The notes: a model not told the origin generated them from the letters alone. A DNA stretch of 9,780 bases from Chromatiales bacterium (GCA_031177845.1 JAPSGG010000026.1:1-9780), one strand, 5' to 3'. Shown: positions 1 through 6,578, counted from the stretch's first letter. Numbers and translations: made by a program.

Positions 1-330
1 TAGTTCCTCTCCCGCAGTGCCGAGACTGGTGGTCTGCGCGGCATAATAGGCTGCGAGGTCGCGCATGTCCTGGTCGCTCAAGCTCCGCGCCTGCGGGCTC
101 ATGATGGGATCAGCTCGCGCGCCCTGTTTGAAGTCCTGTAGCTGCTTGTAGATATATTGCGGATGCTGGCCCGCGAGTTTGGGCCATTGAGGGTTGGCGC
201 TGTTACCATCCACGCCGTGACAGGCGGCGCAAGTGGAGGCCTTTTCCCGGCCCGCCTCAATATCCGCGCCTGTGACCGCCGCGGGCACCACAGTGATGCA
301 GGCTAACGCGATGACAGGCAGCTTTTTCAT
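1..330 (-). CDS. Cytochrome c4-like c-type cytochrome, N-terminal part (cut by window edge)
   Basis: Small exported electron-transfer haemoprotein of the class I cytochrome c family. Translated from the ATG at 330, it begins MKKLPVIALAC and has a short hydrophobic signal segment to about residue 22. The haem-attachment motif CAACH is at residues 34-38, and a GQHPQYIYKQL segment follows at 54-64. Met77 (in IMSPQA) is the likely sixth haem ligand, and AYYAAQ lies near the window edge. All 110 codons to base 1 are open, so the C-terminus is missing. It cannot be told whether this is a one-haem protein or the first half of a two-haem cytochrome c4 (about 200 residues). An AAGGA ribosome-binding site lies 11 bases upstream. 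It is divergent from engB, and a c4-type cytochrome beside engB is a known arrangement in Pseudomonas and in several betaproteobacteria. It probably acts in the periplasm, passing electrons to a terminal oxidase (inferred from the family). Confidence 0.85.
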   Translation of the reverse strand, partial: MKKLPVIALACITVVPAAVTGADIEAGREKASTCAACHGVDGNSANPQWPKLAGQHPQYIYKQLQDFKQGARADPIMSPQARSLSDQDMRDLAAYYAAQTTSLGTAGEEL

Positions 331-341
331 TTCGAGCCAAT

Positions 342-346
342 TCCTT
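342..346 (-). promoter_or_regulatory. Ribosome-binding site of the cytochrome gene
   Basis: The minus strand reads AAGGA eleven bases before the ATG at 330. This supports that start codon for the cytochrome. The rest of the 331-476 divergent gap shows no clear -35/-10 pair in either direction. Confidence 0.5.
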
Positions 347-476
347 GAACGTGAGGGCGATGCGCGAACGGCGCCGGATTGCCGAACGCGAAGGCGCGGA
401 AACTTAGCATGAAACGCGCGCCGCGCGCTAATCTGCATCGTCTAATAAAGACTCCGAGCAGCGTACACCATTGCGC

Positions 477-1073
477 ATGAATCCGATCTACAAGCAGACT
501 CGTTTTTTCACCAGCGTTTTCGATCCCTGGCGGCTGCCAGTCGACGAAGGCGCCGAGGTAGCCTTTGCGGGCCGATCCAATGCGGGCAAGTCCAGCGCGA
601 TTAACGCGCTGTGCCAGCAACGAAATCTGGCGCAGATCAGCAAGACGCCAGGGCGCACGCGTACGATCAATTTCTTCGTGGTTAAGGATGATCGGCGTCT
701 GGTGGATCTGCCTGGTTACGGCTACGCCAAAGCGCCCCACGAGATGCGAAAACGCTGGCAGTCGCTGGTGGAACACTATCTTCGCCAGCGTGGGAGTCTG
801 CGCGGCCTGATATTGGTCATGGATATCCGCCATCCACTCACAGAACACGACTGGCTACTACTGGAATGGGGCAAACAATGCGAGTTGCCCATGCATACGC
901 TGCTGACGAAGGCCGACAAGTTGAGCCGTGGCGCCGTGGCCGCGTCGTTACAGAAGATCGGAGGTCTGCTTCAAGAGCGCGCGGTCGACTCCAGCCTACA
1001 GGCATTCTCAGCGCTCAAACACCAGGGGCTGAAGGAGGCTCACAAGGTGCTGGATGACTGGCTAGGTCTCTGA
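477..1073 (+). CDS. engB: Ribosome biogenesis GTP-binding protein EngB (YihA/YsxC)
   Basis: Cytoplasmic TrmE-Era-EngA-EngB-Septin family GTPase, needed in other bacteria for assembly of the large ribosomal subunit. Numbering from the ATG at 477 (198 residues, the usual family size), the P-loop GRSNAGKS is at 32-39. The switch I segment SKTPGRTRTINFF follows, then G3 DLPGYG at 77-82, G4 TKAD at 144-147 and G5 SALK at 178-181. All GTPase motifs are intact. An in-frame TTG at 471 would add two residues (MR). Neither start has a good Shine-Dalgarno sequence, and ATG at 477 is preferred because the protein then begins MNPIYKQTRFF, like relatives. It is divergent from the cytochrome gene and convergent with polA across a 653-base non-coding gap. 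A minus-strand open frame of 173 codons over this gene is only its shadow. Confidence 0.95.
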   Translation: MNPIYKQTRFFTSVFDPWRLPVDEGAEVAFAGRSNAGKSSAINALCQQRNLAQISKTPGRTRTINFFVVKDDRRLVDLPGYGYAKAPHEMRKRWQSLVEHYLRQRGSLRGLILVMDIRHPLTEHDWLLLEWGKQCELPMHTLLTKADKLSRGAVAASLQKIGGLLQERAVDSSLQAFSALKHQGLKEAHKVLDDWLGL

Positions 1074-1128
1074 ATTAGGCCGGATTCGCAGCTAACCGTC
1101 ATCCAAGTCACGGACGGCAGGCGGGCAC

Positions 1129-1170
1129 AAAAGAGCCCCGGCATAAATGGGGAGAAACACCGGGGCATCT
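1129..1170 (-). terminator. Rho-independent terminator of the candidate small RNA
   Basis: On the minus strand GCCCCGG (1166-1160) pairs perfectly with CCGGGGC (1141-1135). AGA/UCU adds three pairs across one bulged base. The U-rich tail UCUUUU occupies 1134-1129. The 18-base loop is unusually large for a terminator and carries the UCUCCCC motif, so this element may be both terminator and seed region. Confidence 0.65.
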
Positions 1171-1260
1171 CAGGCTCGGCTTGGGGGAGTCCGAGCCATC
1201 GACCCGCTCAGGGAGGGAAGCGGGAAGCGCCGGGCTTCAGCGCTCGTCTGTGTGACTCGG
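1129..1260 (-). ncRNA. Candidate C-rich-loop small RNA with four tandem hairpins
   Basis: Read 5' to 3' on the minus strand, four stem-loops follow one another almost without gaps. The first has stem 1240-1244/1226-1230 and loop UGAAGCCCG. The second has stem 1219-1224/1203-1208 and loop UCCCUCCCUG. The third has a perfect 7-bp stem 1191-1197/1173-1179 and loop ACUCCCCCAAG. The fourth has a 7-bp stem 1160-1166/1135-1141 and loop UGUUUCUCCCCAUUUAUG, ending in UCUUUU. The last three loops expose a CUCCC-type motif able to pair with Shine-Dalgarno sequences. This design is known from sX13 of Xanthomonas, CcsR RNAs of Rhodobacter and the sibling sRNAs of Neisseria. The locus beside polA is where Spot 42 and ErsA lie in other genera. 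The 5' end is a guess: a weak -10-like TAGAAT at 1289-1294 would start a transcript near 1282, but no good -35 goes with it. Reading on the plus strand is less likely because no U tract follows the hairpins there. Confidence 0.6.
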
Positions 1261-1337
1261 GCCCGATGCAAAAGTTCCGCGATGGCGAATTCTACCCGCG
1301 GGAGAGGTGCAATTTTTGAGGCGCTAGAGGATGTGTT

Positions 1338-1373
1338 AAAACCGGGGATCACCATCCTTGATGATCCTGCCGG
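1338..1373 (-). terminator. Rho-independent terminator downstream of polA
   Basis: On the minus strand the left arm is CCGG, CA, GGATCA (1373-1362), the loop is TCAAGGATGG (1361-1352), and the right arm is TGATCCCCGG (1351-1342). TTTT follows at 1341-1338. The stem is ten base pairs with a 2-base bulge. It lies about 350 bases beyond the polA stop, so it ends either a long polA 3' untranslated region or a separate unrecognised RNA. It also separates polA transcription from the C-rich small RNA candidate downstream. Confidence 0.6.
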
Positions 1374-1377
1374 TCAA

Positions 1378-1393
1378 CCCCCTTCCCTTCCCC
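1378..1393. other. Pyrimidine tract (G-rich on the minus strand)
   Basis: Sixteen uninterrupted C/T bases, CCCCCTTCCCTTCCCC. The minus strand carries G4-AA-G3-AA-G5, just upstream of the 1338-1373 terminator in transcript sense. The three G runs fall short of a standard four-run quadruplex. They are, however, partly complementary to the C-rich loops of the neighbouring small RNA candidate. Confidence 0.4.
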
Positions 1394-1726
1394 ACAATGC
1401 TTTCTTTCTCAGACAGCCCCTCGGTTGTTGTGAGGCTGCCAGCCGGTCGCGTTTACCATGCAGTCCGCCTGCGGCGAGGCGTGCGTGCGGGATAGCGTGT
1501 TGCGCCACTTATAAGCCAAGAAGCTCTGAATTGACACGGAAAGGCGATAGGCGGTTGTGTTTGTACGATGAGCCGCGCGCGCTGGGCGCGAAGCGACAGC
1601 CAGCGCCGTTTAAGGGCTCCTTCAATGGCCCCCTCTTGCTAGAGGAAGGCCGCACGGCCACGGGGATTTCGCCGGATGGCTGGAGGGCGTATCCTGCGCG
1701 CCGCATTCTAAGAGGACTGCGCGCGA

Positions 1727-4465
1727 CTAGTGTGCTTCATCCCAATTATCGCCCACCGCGGCCTCAACCCGTAGAGGCACCGTAAGCTCGGCCGCCGTGA
1801 CCATGCGCTGAATGATCTCGACCCTGACCATCTGTGCCGCGGCGGCTTCAACCTCAAACACCAGCTCGTCATGTACCTGAATGATCATGCGCGCCGGGAT
1901 GCGGGAGGCTTGCAGCCATCCATCCACGAGGATCATGGCGCGCTTGATGATGTCGGCCGCGGAACCTTGCATGGGCGCATTGATGGCGGTACGTTCGGCA
2001 TATTGGCGTCGCTGCGCATTGCGCGAATTGATCTCTGGCAAATACAGGCGGCGGCCGAATACAGTCTCCACAAAACCCTGACTGCGTGCCTGCTCGCGGG
2101 TCTCATCCATATAGGCCTTGACGGCCGGGTAGCGCTCGAAATACCGGTTGACGTACTCCTGCGCGGCAAAGCGATCGATGCCGAGCTGACGGGCCAACCC
2201 GAAGGCGGACATGCCGTAGATGAGCCCGAAGTTGATGGTCTTGGCCACGCGCCGCTGCTCCGCCGTTACCTGGCCGACTGCCACGCCAAAGACCTCAGCC
2301 GCGGTGGCGCGGTGGATATCCTGGTCGTGCTCGAAGGCCGCGCGCAGGCCTGCATCGCCGGATAGATGCGCCATGATCCGCAGTTCGATCTGCGAGTAAT
2401 CGGCAGCCAGGATTCTATATCCGGGCGGCGCGATGAAGGCCTGGCGGATGCGTCGGCCGACCTCGGTGCGGATGGGAATGTTCTGCAAGTTCGGCTCAGA
2501 GGATGACAACCGCCCCGTCGAGGTGACAGCTTGATGGTAAGAGGTGTGTACCCGGCCCGTACGGCAGTTGACCTGCTCCGGCAGCTTATCCGCGTAGGTC
2601 GATTTGAGCTTGGCTAACGAGCGATGATCCAATATCAAACGGGGCAAGGGATAATCGAGCGCGAGTTCTGCCAGCACGTCTTCGGCGGTGGAAGGCTGGC
2701 CCTTGGGCGTTCTGCGTTTCGCGGGCAGCCCTTGTTTGTCGTACAGGATCTCCTGGATCTGCTTAGGTGAGCCGATGTTGAATGGCTGGCCCGCGGCCTC
2801 GAAGATCTCGCGTTCGACTGCGGCCATACGCGCGGCCAGCTCGGCACTCTGGGCGGCCAGCTGTTTCGCGTCAACCAAGACGCCCGCACACTCCATGCGC
2901 GAGAGCACCGGCACCAGCGGCATCTCGATGTCCTCGTACAGCGCGCGCAGCTTGTTCTGCGCTTGAAGCTGTGGCCAGAAATGCCGGTGCAGGCGCAAGG
3001 CCACATCCGCGTCTTCGGCCGCATAGGGTGCGGCCTTTTCCAGCTCCACCTGATTGAAGGCCAGCTGTTTGGCGCCCTTGCCGGCGACCTCCTCGAAGCG
3101 GATCGTCACATGGTTTAGATGCCGCTCGCTTAAAGTATCTAAGTCATGCCGGCTGGCAGTGGAATTCAAGACATACGATTCGAGCATGGTGTCGTGGGCA
3201 ATCCCGGCAAGCTTGATGTCGTGATTGGCGAGCACGTTGCGGTCGTACTTGAGGTGATGACCGACCTTCCGCTTGGCCGGATTCTCTAGCCAAGGCTTGA
3301 GGCGCGCGAGCACGGCCTCCAAATCCAGTTGCTGGGGCGCGCCGGGATAGTCGTGTCCCAGTGGCAGGTACGCGGCCTCGCCGGGCCTAACCGAGAACGA
3401 CATCCCGACCAGGCGGGCTTCGGCGTAATTGAGGCTATCGGTCTCGGTATCGAAGGCGATTAACTCGGCGGCTTCCAGTCTCGCCAACCACTCGTTCAAC
3501 GCGGCCTCGGTCAAGATCACCTGGTATGCAGCGCCTTGCGCGGGCGCCTCTAGGGCGTTCACGTCAGACGTTGTCCCATCTCGCAGTTCTTGCTCTTTGG
3601 GTCCGGCTACATCCAAGGCGGCAAGCCAGCCCCTGAATTCATAGTGCCGATAGAGTTCGCGCAGGCGATCCACGTCGGTGGGCTTGATGAAAAGGTCCCG
3701 CGGTGTTACCTCCAGCGGCACGTCACACTTGATGGTCGCCAGCTGGTATGACAAAGGTAGATCGCTCAGCGCAGCGCGCAGCTTCTCGCCAATCTTGCCC
3801 TTGATTTGGCCTGCGTGTTCGATCACGCCAGCCAGCGTGCCGTGCGCCTGTAGCCACTTGGCCGCGGTCTTGGGGCCGACGCCGGGCACGCCGGGGATGT
3901 TGTCGATCTTATCCCCCATCAACGCAAGATAATCGACGATGCGCTCGGGCGGCACGCCAAACCGCTCTCTGACCCCCTCGACGTCGAGCCAGACATTATC
4001 CATGGTGTTCACCAGCGTCGTATTCGCGTTGACGAGCTGCGCCATGTCCTTGTCACCGGTGGAGATCAGCACCGGCATATCTAGCCTTTCCGCCTCGCGC
4101 GCCAGCGTTCCAATAACGTCGTCGGCCTCAACACCCGTGATGCATAGCAACGGCAAACCCAGGGCACCGATGATCTCGTGCAGGGGCTCGATCTGGATAC
4201 ATAGTTCCTCCGGCATGGGCGGGCGGGTTGCCTTGTACTGCGGGTAGATTTCGGTCCGAAACGTCTTTCCCTTTGCGTCCCACACGACCGCCATGTGCTC
4301 GGGCGCGTGCGCAGCAAGAAGCTTCTTGAGCATGCCGACCACGCCGTAGATGGCGCCGGTGGGGTGTCCCTTGGAGTTGCTGAGCGCCGGCAGCGCGTGA
4401 AACGCGCGATAAAAATAGGACGTTCCGTCCACCAGGATTAGGGGCTTGCGGCGAGATGGACTCAT
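1727..4465 (-). CDS. polA: DNA polymerase I
   Basis: Cytoplasmic family A polymerase for Okazaki fragment maturation and excision repair; 912 residues from the ATG at 4465, close to the 928 of E. coli. The 5'-3' exonuclease domain (about 1-290) shows LILVDGTSYFYRAF, YPQYKATRPPMPEE, EADDVIGTL, STGDKDMAQL and the helix-hairpin-helix segment GDKIDNIPGVPGVGPKTA. The 3'-5' exonuclease domain (about 315-510) keeps its metal ligands: DTE (D339, E341), D408 in KYDRN, and YAAED (Y481, D485), so proofreading should be active. The polymerase domain has motif A with D689 (ADYSQIELR), the O-helix KTINFGLIYG (K742, F746, Y750) and motif C HDE with D866. An in-frame TTG at 4489 would add eight residues. The ATG is preferred because it leaves a short lead before LILVDG, as in E. 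coli. The gene is convergent with engB and divergent from the LOG-family gene. Confidence 0.97.
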   Translation of the reverse strand: MSPSRRKPLILVDGTSYFYRAFHALPALSNSKGHPTGAIYGVVGMLKKLLAAHAPEHMAVVWDAKGKTFRTEIYPQYKATRPPMPEELCIQIEPLHEIIGALGLPLLCITGVEADDVIGTLAREAERLDMPVLISTGDKDMAQLVNANTTLVNTMDNVWLDVEGVRERFGVPPERIVDYLALMGDKIDNIPGVPGVGPKTAAKWLQAHGTLAGVIEHAGQIKGKIGEKLRAALSDLPLSYQLATIKCDVPLEVTPRDLFIKPTDVDRLRELYRHYEFRGWLAALDVAGPKEQELRDGTTSDVNALEAPAQGAAYQVILTEAALNEWLARLEAAELIAFDTETDSLNYAEARLVGMSFSVRPGEAAYLPLGHDYPGAPQQLDLEAVLARLKPWLENPAKRKVGHHLKYDRNVLANHDIKLAGIAHDTMLESYVLNSTASRHDLDTLSERHLNHVTIRFEEVAGKGAKQLAFNQVELEKAAPYAAEDADVALRLHRHFWPQLQAQNKLRALYEDIEMPLVPVLSRMECAGVLVDAKQLAAQSAELAARMAAVEREIFEAAGQPFNIGSPKQIQEILYDKQGLPAKRRTPKGQPSTAEDVLAELALDYPLPRLILDHRSLAKLKSTYADKLPEQVNCRTGRVHTSYHQAVTSTGRLSSSEPNLQNIPIRTEVGRRIRQAFIAPPGYRILAADYSQIELRIMAHLSGDAGLRAAFEHDQDIHRATAAEVFGVAVGQVTAEQRRVAKTINFGLIYGMSAFGLARQLGIDRFAAQEYVNRYFERYPAVKAYMDETREQARSQGFVETVFGRRLYLPEINSRNAQRRQYAERTAINAPMQGSAADIIKRAMILVDGWLQASRIPARMIIQVHDELVFEVEAAAAQMVRVEIIQRMVTAAELTVPLRVEAAVGDNWDEAH

Positions 4466-4588
4466 GGAAAGGTAGATGGCCTTACGCAAACCTTGCGGCT
4501 AGCGAGAACAGAGCGTGATCAATGCAGCACAAGAATCTGCTGCGTGGAACGCGCCTCGCACAAACACTTGCGCGCGGCCGACGGCTGA

Positions 4589-4598
4589 GGGACGTCCC
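4589..4598. repeat. Perfect 10-bp palindrome GGGACGTCCC
   Basis: Perfectly self-complementary sequence in the polA/LOG divergent region. It is long enough to be a dimeric repressor or activator site, though a 10-bp palindrome can also arise by chance in GC-rich DNA. No second copy was noticed in the window. Confidence 0.35.
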
Positions 4599-4679
4599 GA
4601 AACAATCACCAAACCCTTACATGTTTAATGAATTGAGCAAAGATCACCGTTTTTGCTGGGCCTGGCTGAAAGAATCCCG

Positions 4680-4709
4680 GACGGGACCTTTCGCTAGTGT
4701 GATCCCGTC
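4680..4709. repeat. 7-bp inverted repeat upstream of the LOG-family gene
   Basis: GACGGGA (4680-4686) and TCCCGTC (4703-4709) flank a 16-base centre, about 45 bases before the LOG-family start codon. No T run follows, so it is not a terminator. It could be an operator or a leader hairpin, depending on where transcription starts. Confidence 0.35.
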
Positions 4710-4752
4710 GCGAAGGTTATCATGTCAGACGCCTACATCGCTTGAATGATTC

Positions 4753-5478
4753 ATGGATCACTACACGCGCGCTTCTCACCCTGGCCTCGCGCCGATCGAC
4801 GATACCCTGCTGACTCGCGAGAGCTGGAAAGTATTCCAAATCATGGCCGAGTTCGTGGAGGGTTTTGAGCGCCTCGCCCGCATCAAACCTTCGGTCAGTA
4901 TCTTCGGCTCGGCGCGCGTGCTGCCCGATCACCCCTACTACAAACTAGCCGAGGATATCGCTCGCGCCCTATCCGATGCCGGTTTCGCAGTGGTCAGCGG
5001 CGGCGGGCCAGGCATCATGGAGGCGGCCAACAAAGGGGCGTTTGCCGGCAAGTCACCCAGTGTCGGGCTTAACATTCAACTGCCGCACGAGCAAGGCATC
5101 AACGACTATCAGGACATCTCACTGCGGTTCCGCCACTTCTTCACGCGCAAGGTAATGTTCGTGAAATACGCCTCGGCGTACGTGGTGCTGCCAGGCGGCT
5201 TTGGTACGCTGGATGAACTGGCCGAGATCCTCACGCTCGTGCAGACTGGCAAGACCGCCCGCATACCCATTATTCTGGTGCACGCGACATTCTGGACAGG
5301 GCTGATCGACTGGTTCAAGCAGACCTTGATCGGGGAAGGCGTCATCGATCCTCAGGACCTCGGCCTTTTCAAGCTGCTGGATAAGCCGGAAGAGGTGGTC
5401 GAGACTATTTTCGAACACTATGAACATCGCGGATTCGAGCCTTCGGCCGAGGAACGCGAGCGGCTGCTGGAACTATAA
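4753..5478 (+). CDS. LOG-family (TIGR00730-type) nucleotide 5'-monophosphate phosphoribohydrolase
   Basis: Rossmann-fold protein of 241 residues in the LONELY GUY family. Members hydrolyse the N-glycosidic bond of purine nucleoside monophosphates or cytokinin ribotides, releasing the base and ribose 5-phosphate. The diagnostic motifs are SIFGSAR at 49-55, GGGPGIMEAANKGA at 83-96, the Arg-Lys pair at 132-133 (HFFTRKVMF), and PGGFGTLDE at 147-155, whose final Glu is the usual catalytic residue. An N-terminal stretch of about 45 residues (LTRESWKVFQIMAEFVEGFERL) precedes the core, so the protein is somewhat longer than minimal plant LOG enzymes. The Shine-Dalgarno sequence before the ATG is weak. 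It lies 77 bases upstream of thrB on the same strand and may share a transcript with it. The true substrate cannot be told from sequence; a role in nucleotide salvage or homeostasis is as likely as cytokinin production. Confidence 0.88.
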   Translation: MDHYTRASHPGLAPIDDTLLTRESWKVFQIMAEFVEGFERLARIKPSVSIFGSARVLPDHPYYKLAEDIARALSDAGFAVVSGGGPGIMEAANKGAFAGKSPSVGLNIQLPHEQGINDYQDISLRFRHFFTRKVMFVKYASAYVVLPGGFGTLDELAEILTLVQTGKTARIPIILVHATFWTGLIDWFKQTLIGEGVIDPQDLGLFKLLDKPEEVVETIFEHYEHRGFEPSAEERERLLEL

Positions 5479-5488
5479 GCAAGACTAA

Positions 5489-5501
5489 AAACCGCCGGTT
5501 T
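5489..5501 (+). other. Short hairpin between the LOG-family gene and thrB
   Basis: AAACC-GCC-GGTTT forms a 5-bp stem with a 3-base loop ten bases after the LOG-family stop codon. It is too weak, and lacks a T run, to be called a terminator, so the two genes may still be cotranscribed. Confidence 0.25.
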
Positions 5502-5555
5502 GTGGCCACTTTCAAACACAGATCGCGAGACATCAGTCCCGCCAGCTGATCAGTC

Positions 5556-6491
5556 ATGTCCGTCTATACGCCCGTCAGTCGCGAGCAACTTGAGGTATTC
5601 CTCAGCCTGTATGACGAAGGGCCCTTGGTCGACTTTAGCGGCATACGCGCCGGCGTTGAGAATACGAATTTCTTCGTGACCACCGAACGAGGCGAGTTCG
5701 TATTGACCTTGTTCGAAAAACACGCTTCGCAAGAACTCCCTTTTTTCTTAAACCTTATGGCGCATCTCGCCGAGCACGGCATTCCCAGTGCCCACCCGAT
5801 TCCGGATCGCGACGGCAAGTATTTGCAGCAAATGAACGGCAAACCGGCTGCGCTGGTGCGACGTCTCACGGGAGAGAGTCCGCACGAGCCGGACCTGGAC
5901 CATTGCCGCGTGATGGGGAGCGCGCTGGCCCGCCTACACCTGGCGGCGCGTACATACCGGGGATATCGCGACAACGACCGTGGGTTCACTTGGTGGCTGG
6001 CGATGCGCGAGATTCTGCATTCGCACCTCACCAAAGACGATGCGCGCTTGTTGGATGAGGAACTGAAATTCCAGGGCCAGGACCGCTATCCTGAGTTGAG
6101 TAGAGGTGTGATCCACGCCGATCTGTTTCGCGATAACGCCATGTTCGTCGGCGACGAGCTGACCGGCATAATCGATTTCTATTATGCCTGCAACGACGTG
6201 CTGCTGTATGACCTAGCCATTACCGTCAACGACTGGTGCGGCAAGCCCGGCGGCAGCCTGGACGCGGCCAAGGTCGGCGCCCTGGTTGGCGCTTACGACC
6301 AAGAGCGGCGGCTGACCTCTCTCGAGCGCCGCGCTTGGCCATTGATGCTGCGCGCGGCGGCGTTGCGCTTCTGGCTGTCCAGGCTCCATGACCAGCATTT
6401 CCCCCGTCCGGGCCAGATCACCCATGTCAAGGATCCCAACGAATTCAAGAACATCCTCATCGACCGCATCGAACGGGCGCCGGCGCTATAG
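5556..6491 (+). CDS. thrB: Homoserine kinase, type II (aminoglycoside-phosphotransferase fold)
   Basis: Phosphorylates L-homoserine with ATP to give O-phosphohomoserine, the step before threonine synthase; cytoplasmic. It has 311 residues, matching the ThrB type II family (TIGR00938) of Pseudomonas and betaproteobacteria, and not the GHMP-kinase ThrB of E. coli. It starts MSVYTPVSREQLEVFLSLYD, typical of the family. A nucleotide-loop segment GIRAGVENTNFFV is at 29-41. The Brenner-type catalytic motif HADLFRDN is at 187-194 (catalytic D189, metal ligand N194), and the second metal Asp is D207 in IIDFYYACND. Conserved LRFWLSRLHD and DPNEFKNIL segments are near the C-terminus. All key residues are present. 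No strong Shine-Dalgarno sequence precedes the ATG. In Pseudomonas this gene also lies close to polA, so its position is part of the conserved neighbourhood. Confidence 0.95.
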   Translation: MSVYTPVSREQLEVFLSLYDEGPLVDFSGIRAGVENTNFFVTTERGEFVLTLFEKHASQELPFFLNLMAHLAEHGIPSAHPIPDRDGKYLQQMNGKPAALVRRLTGESPHEPDLDHCRVMGSALARLHLAARTYRGYRDNDRGFTWWLAMREILHSHLTKDDARLLDEELKFQGQDRYPELSRGVIHADLFRDNAMFVGDELTGIIDFYYACNDVLLYDLAITVNDWCGKPGGSLDAAKVGALVGAYDQERRLTSLERRAWPLMLRAAALRFWLSRLHDQHFPRPGQITHVKDPNEFKNILIDRIERAPAL

Positions 6492-6550
6492 TGCGAGCGG
6501 CACTAGCGATCTTTCCAGCGCGCCCGCCCACGGCAGCGTCTAGGTAATTA

Positions 6551-6578
6551 TTTCAAAAGGACGTTCGCGGACTATTAT
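6551..6578 (+). promoter_or_regulatory. Possible promoter of rpfF
   Basis: TTTCAA (6551-6556) and TATTAT (6573-6578) are spaced by 16 bases, in a clearly AT-richer patch of the thrB-rpfF gap. The -10 matches consensus at five of six positions but the -35 is poor. Transcription would start near 6585, leaving a leader of about 120 bases before the preferred rpfF start. Confidence 0.4.

Larger units (their letters stand above)
1074..1726. other. 653-base intergenic region between engB and polA, structured RNA-rich
   Basis: No protein gene is credible here. A plus-strand open frame from 1147 runs into the end of polA, but it has no ribosome-binding site and no recognisable domain, and its Arg/Pro/Ala-rich product is typical of a GC-rich shadow. 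The gap holds a minus-strand block of four stem-loops ending in a terminator (1129-1244), a second minus-strand terminator (1338-1373), and a C/T tract (1378-1393). Hairpins are also visible at 1414-1438, 1579-1606 and 1627-1651. The last joins CCTCT/AGAGG (1632-1636, 1641-1645) with an outer GGCC/GGCC pair. The stretch 1374-1726 has no other feature I can name. Confidence 0.7.
4466..4752. promoter_or_regulatory. Divergent intergenic region between polA and the LOG-family gene
   Basis: About 287 bases that must hold the promoters of both divergent genes. I find no convincing -35/-10 pair. A TATCAT at 4718-4723 could be a -10 for the LOG-family gene but has no matching -35. The segment 4601-4660 is more AT-rich than its surroundings. 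Two symmetric elements lie here: a 10-bp perfect palindrome and a 7-bp inverted repeat, listed separately. A 75-codon open frame at 4522-4749 has no recognisable features. Confidence 0.4.

Noticed and set aside
327..848. Minus-strand open frame of 173 codons over engB and the cytochrome leader
   Set aside because: It lies antisense to the well-supported engB, and its product shows no domain; it is a GC-rich shadow.
1307..1312. TTGCAC on the minus strand as -35 for the C-rich small RNA with TAGAAT at 1289-1294
   Set aside because: The spacer is only 12 bases, too short for a sigma-70 promoter, so no promoter is annotated.
1531..1536. Consensus -35 TTGACA on the plus strand in the intergenic gap
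   Set aside because: No -10-like hexamer occurs at 16-18 bases, and the only plus-strand gene it could serve is the rejected 1147-1785 frame.
1147..1785. Plus-strand open frame of 212 codons covering most of the engB-polA gap
   Set aside because: It overlaps the polA 3' end and crosses three of the four RNA hairpins and the second terminator. It has no ribosome-binding site, and its product is low-complexity with no recognisable domain.
1871..2365. Plus-strand open frame of 164 codons inside polA
   Set aside because: It is antisense to the polymerase motifs A, B and C, which are fully conserved on the other strand.
4466..4489. TTG start for polA eight codons upstream
   Set aside because: AAGG lies only one base from this TTG, and the ATG at 4465 gives the family-typical N-terminus before LILVDG.
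4522..4749. Plus-strand open frame of 75 codons just before the LOG-family gene
   Set aside because: No Shine-Dalgarno sequence, no recognisable motif, and it would occupy the whole divergent promoter region.
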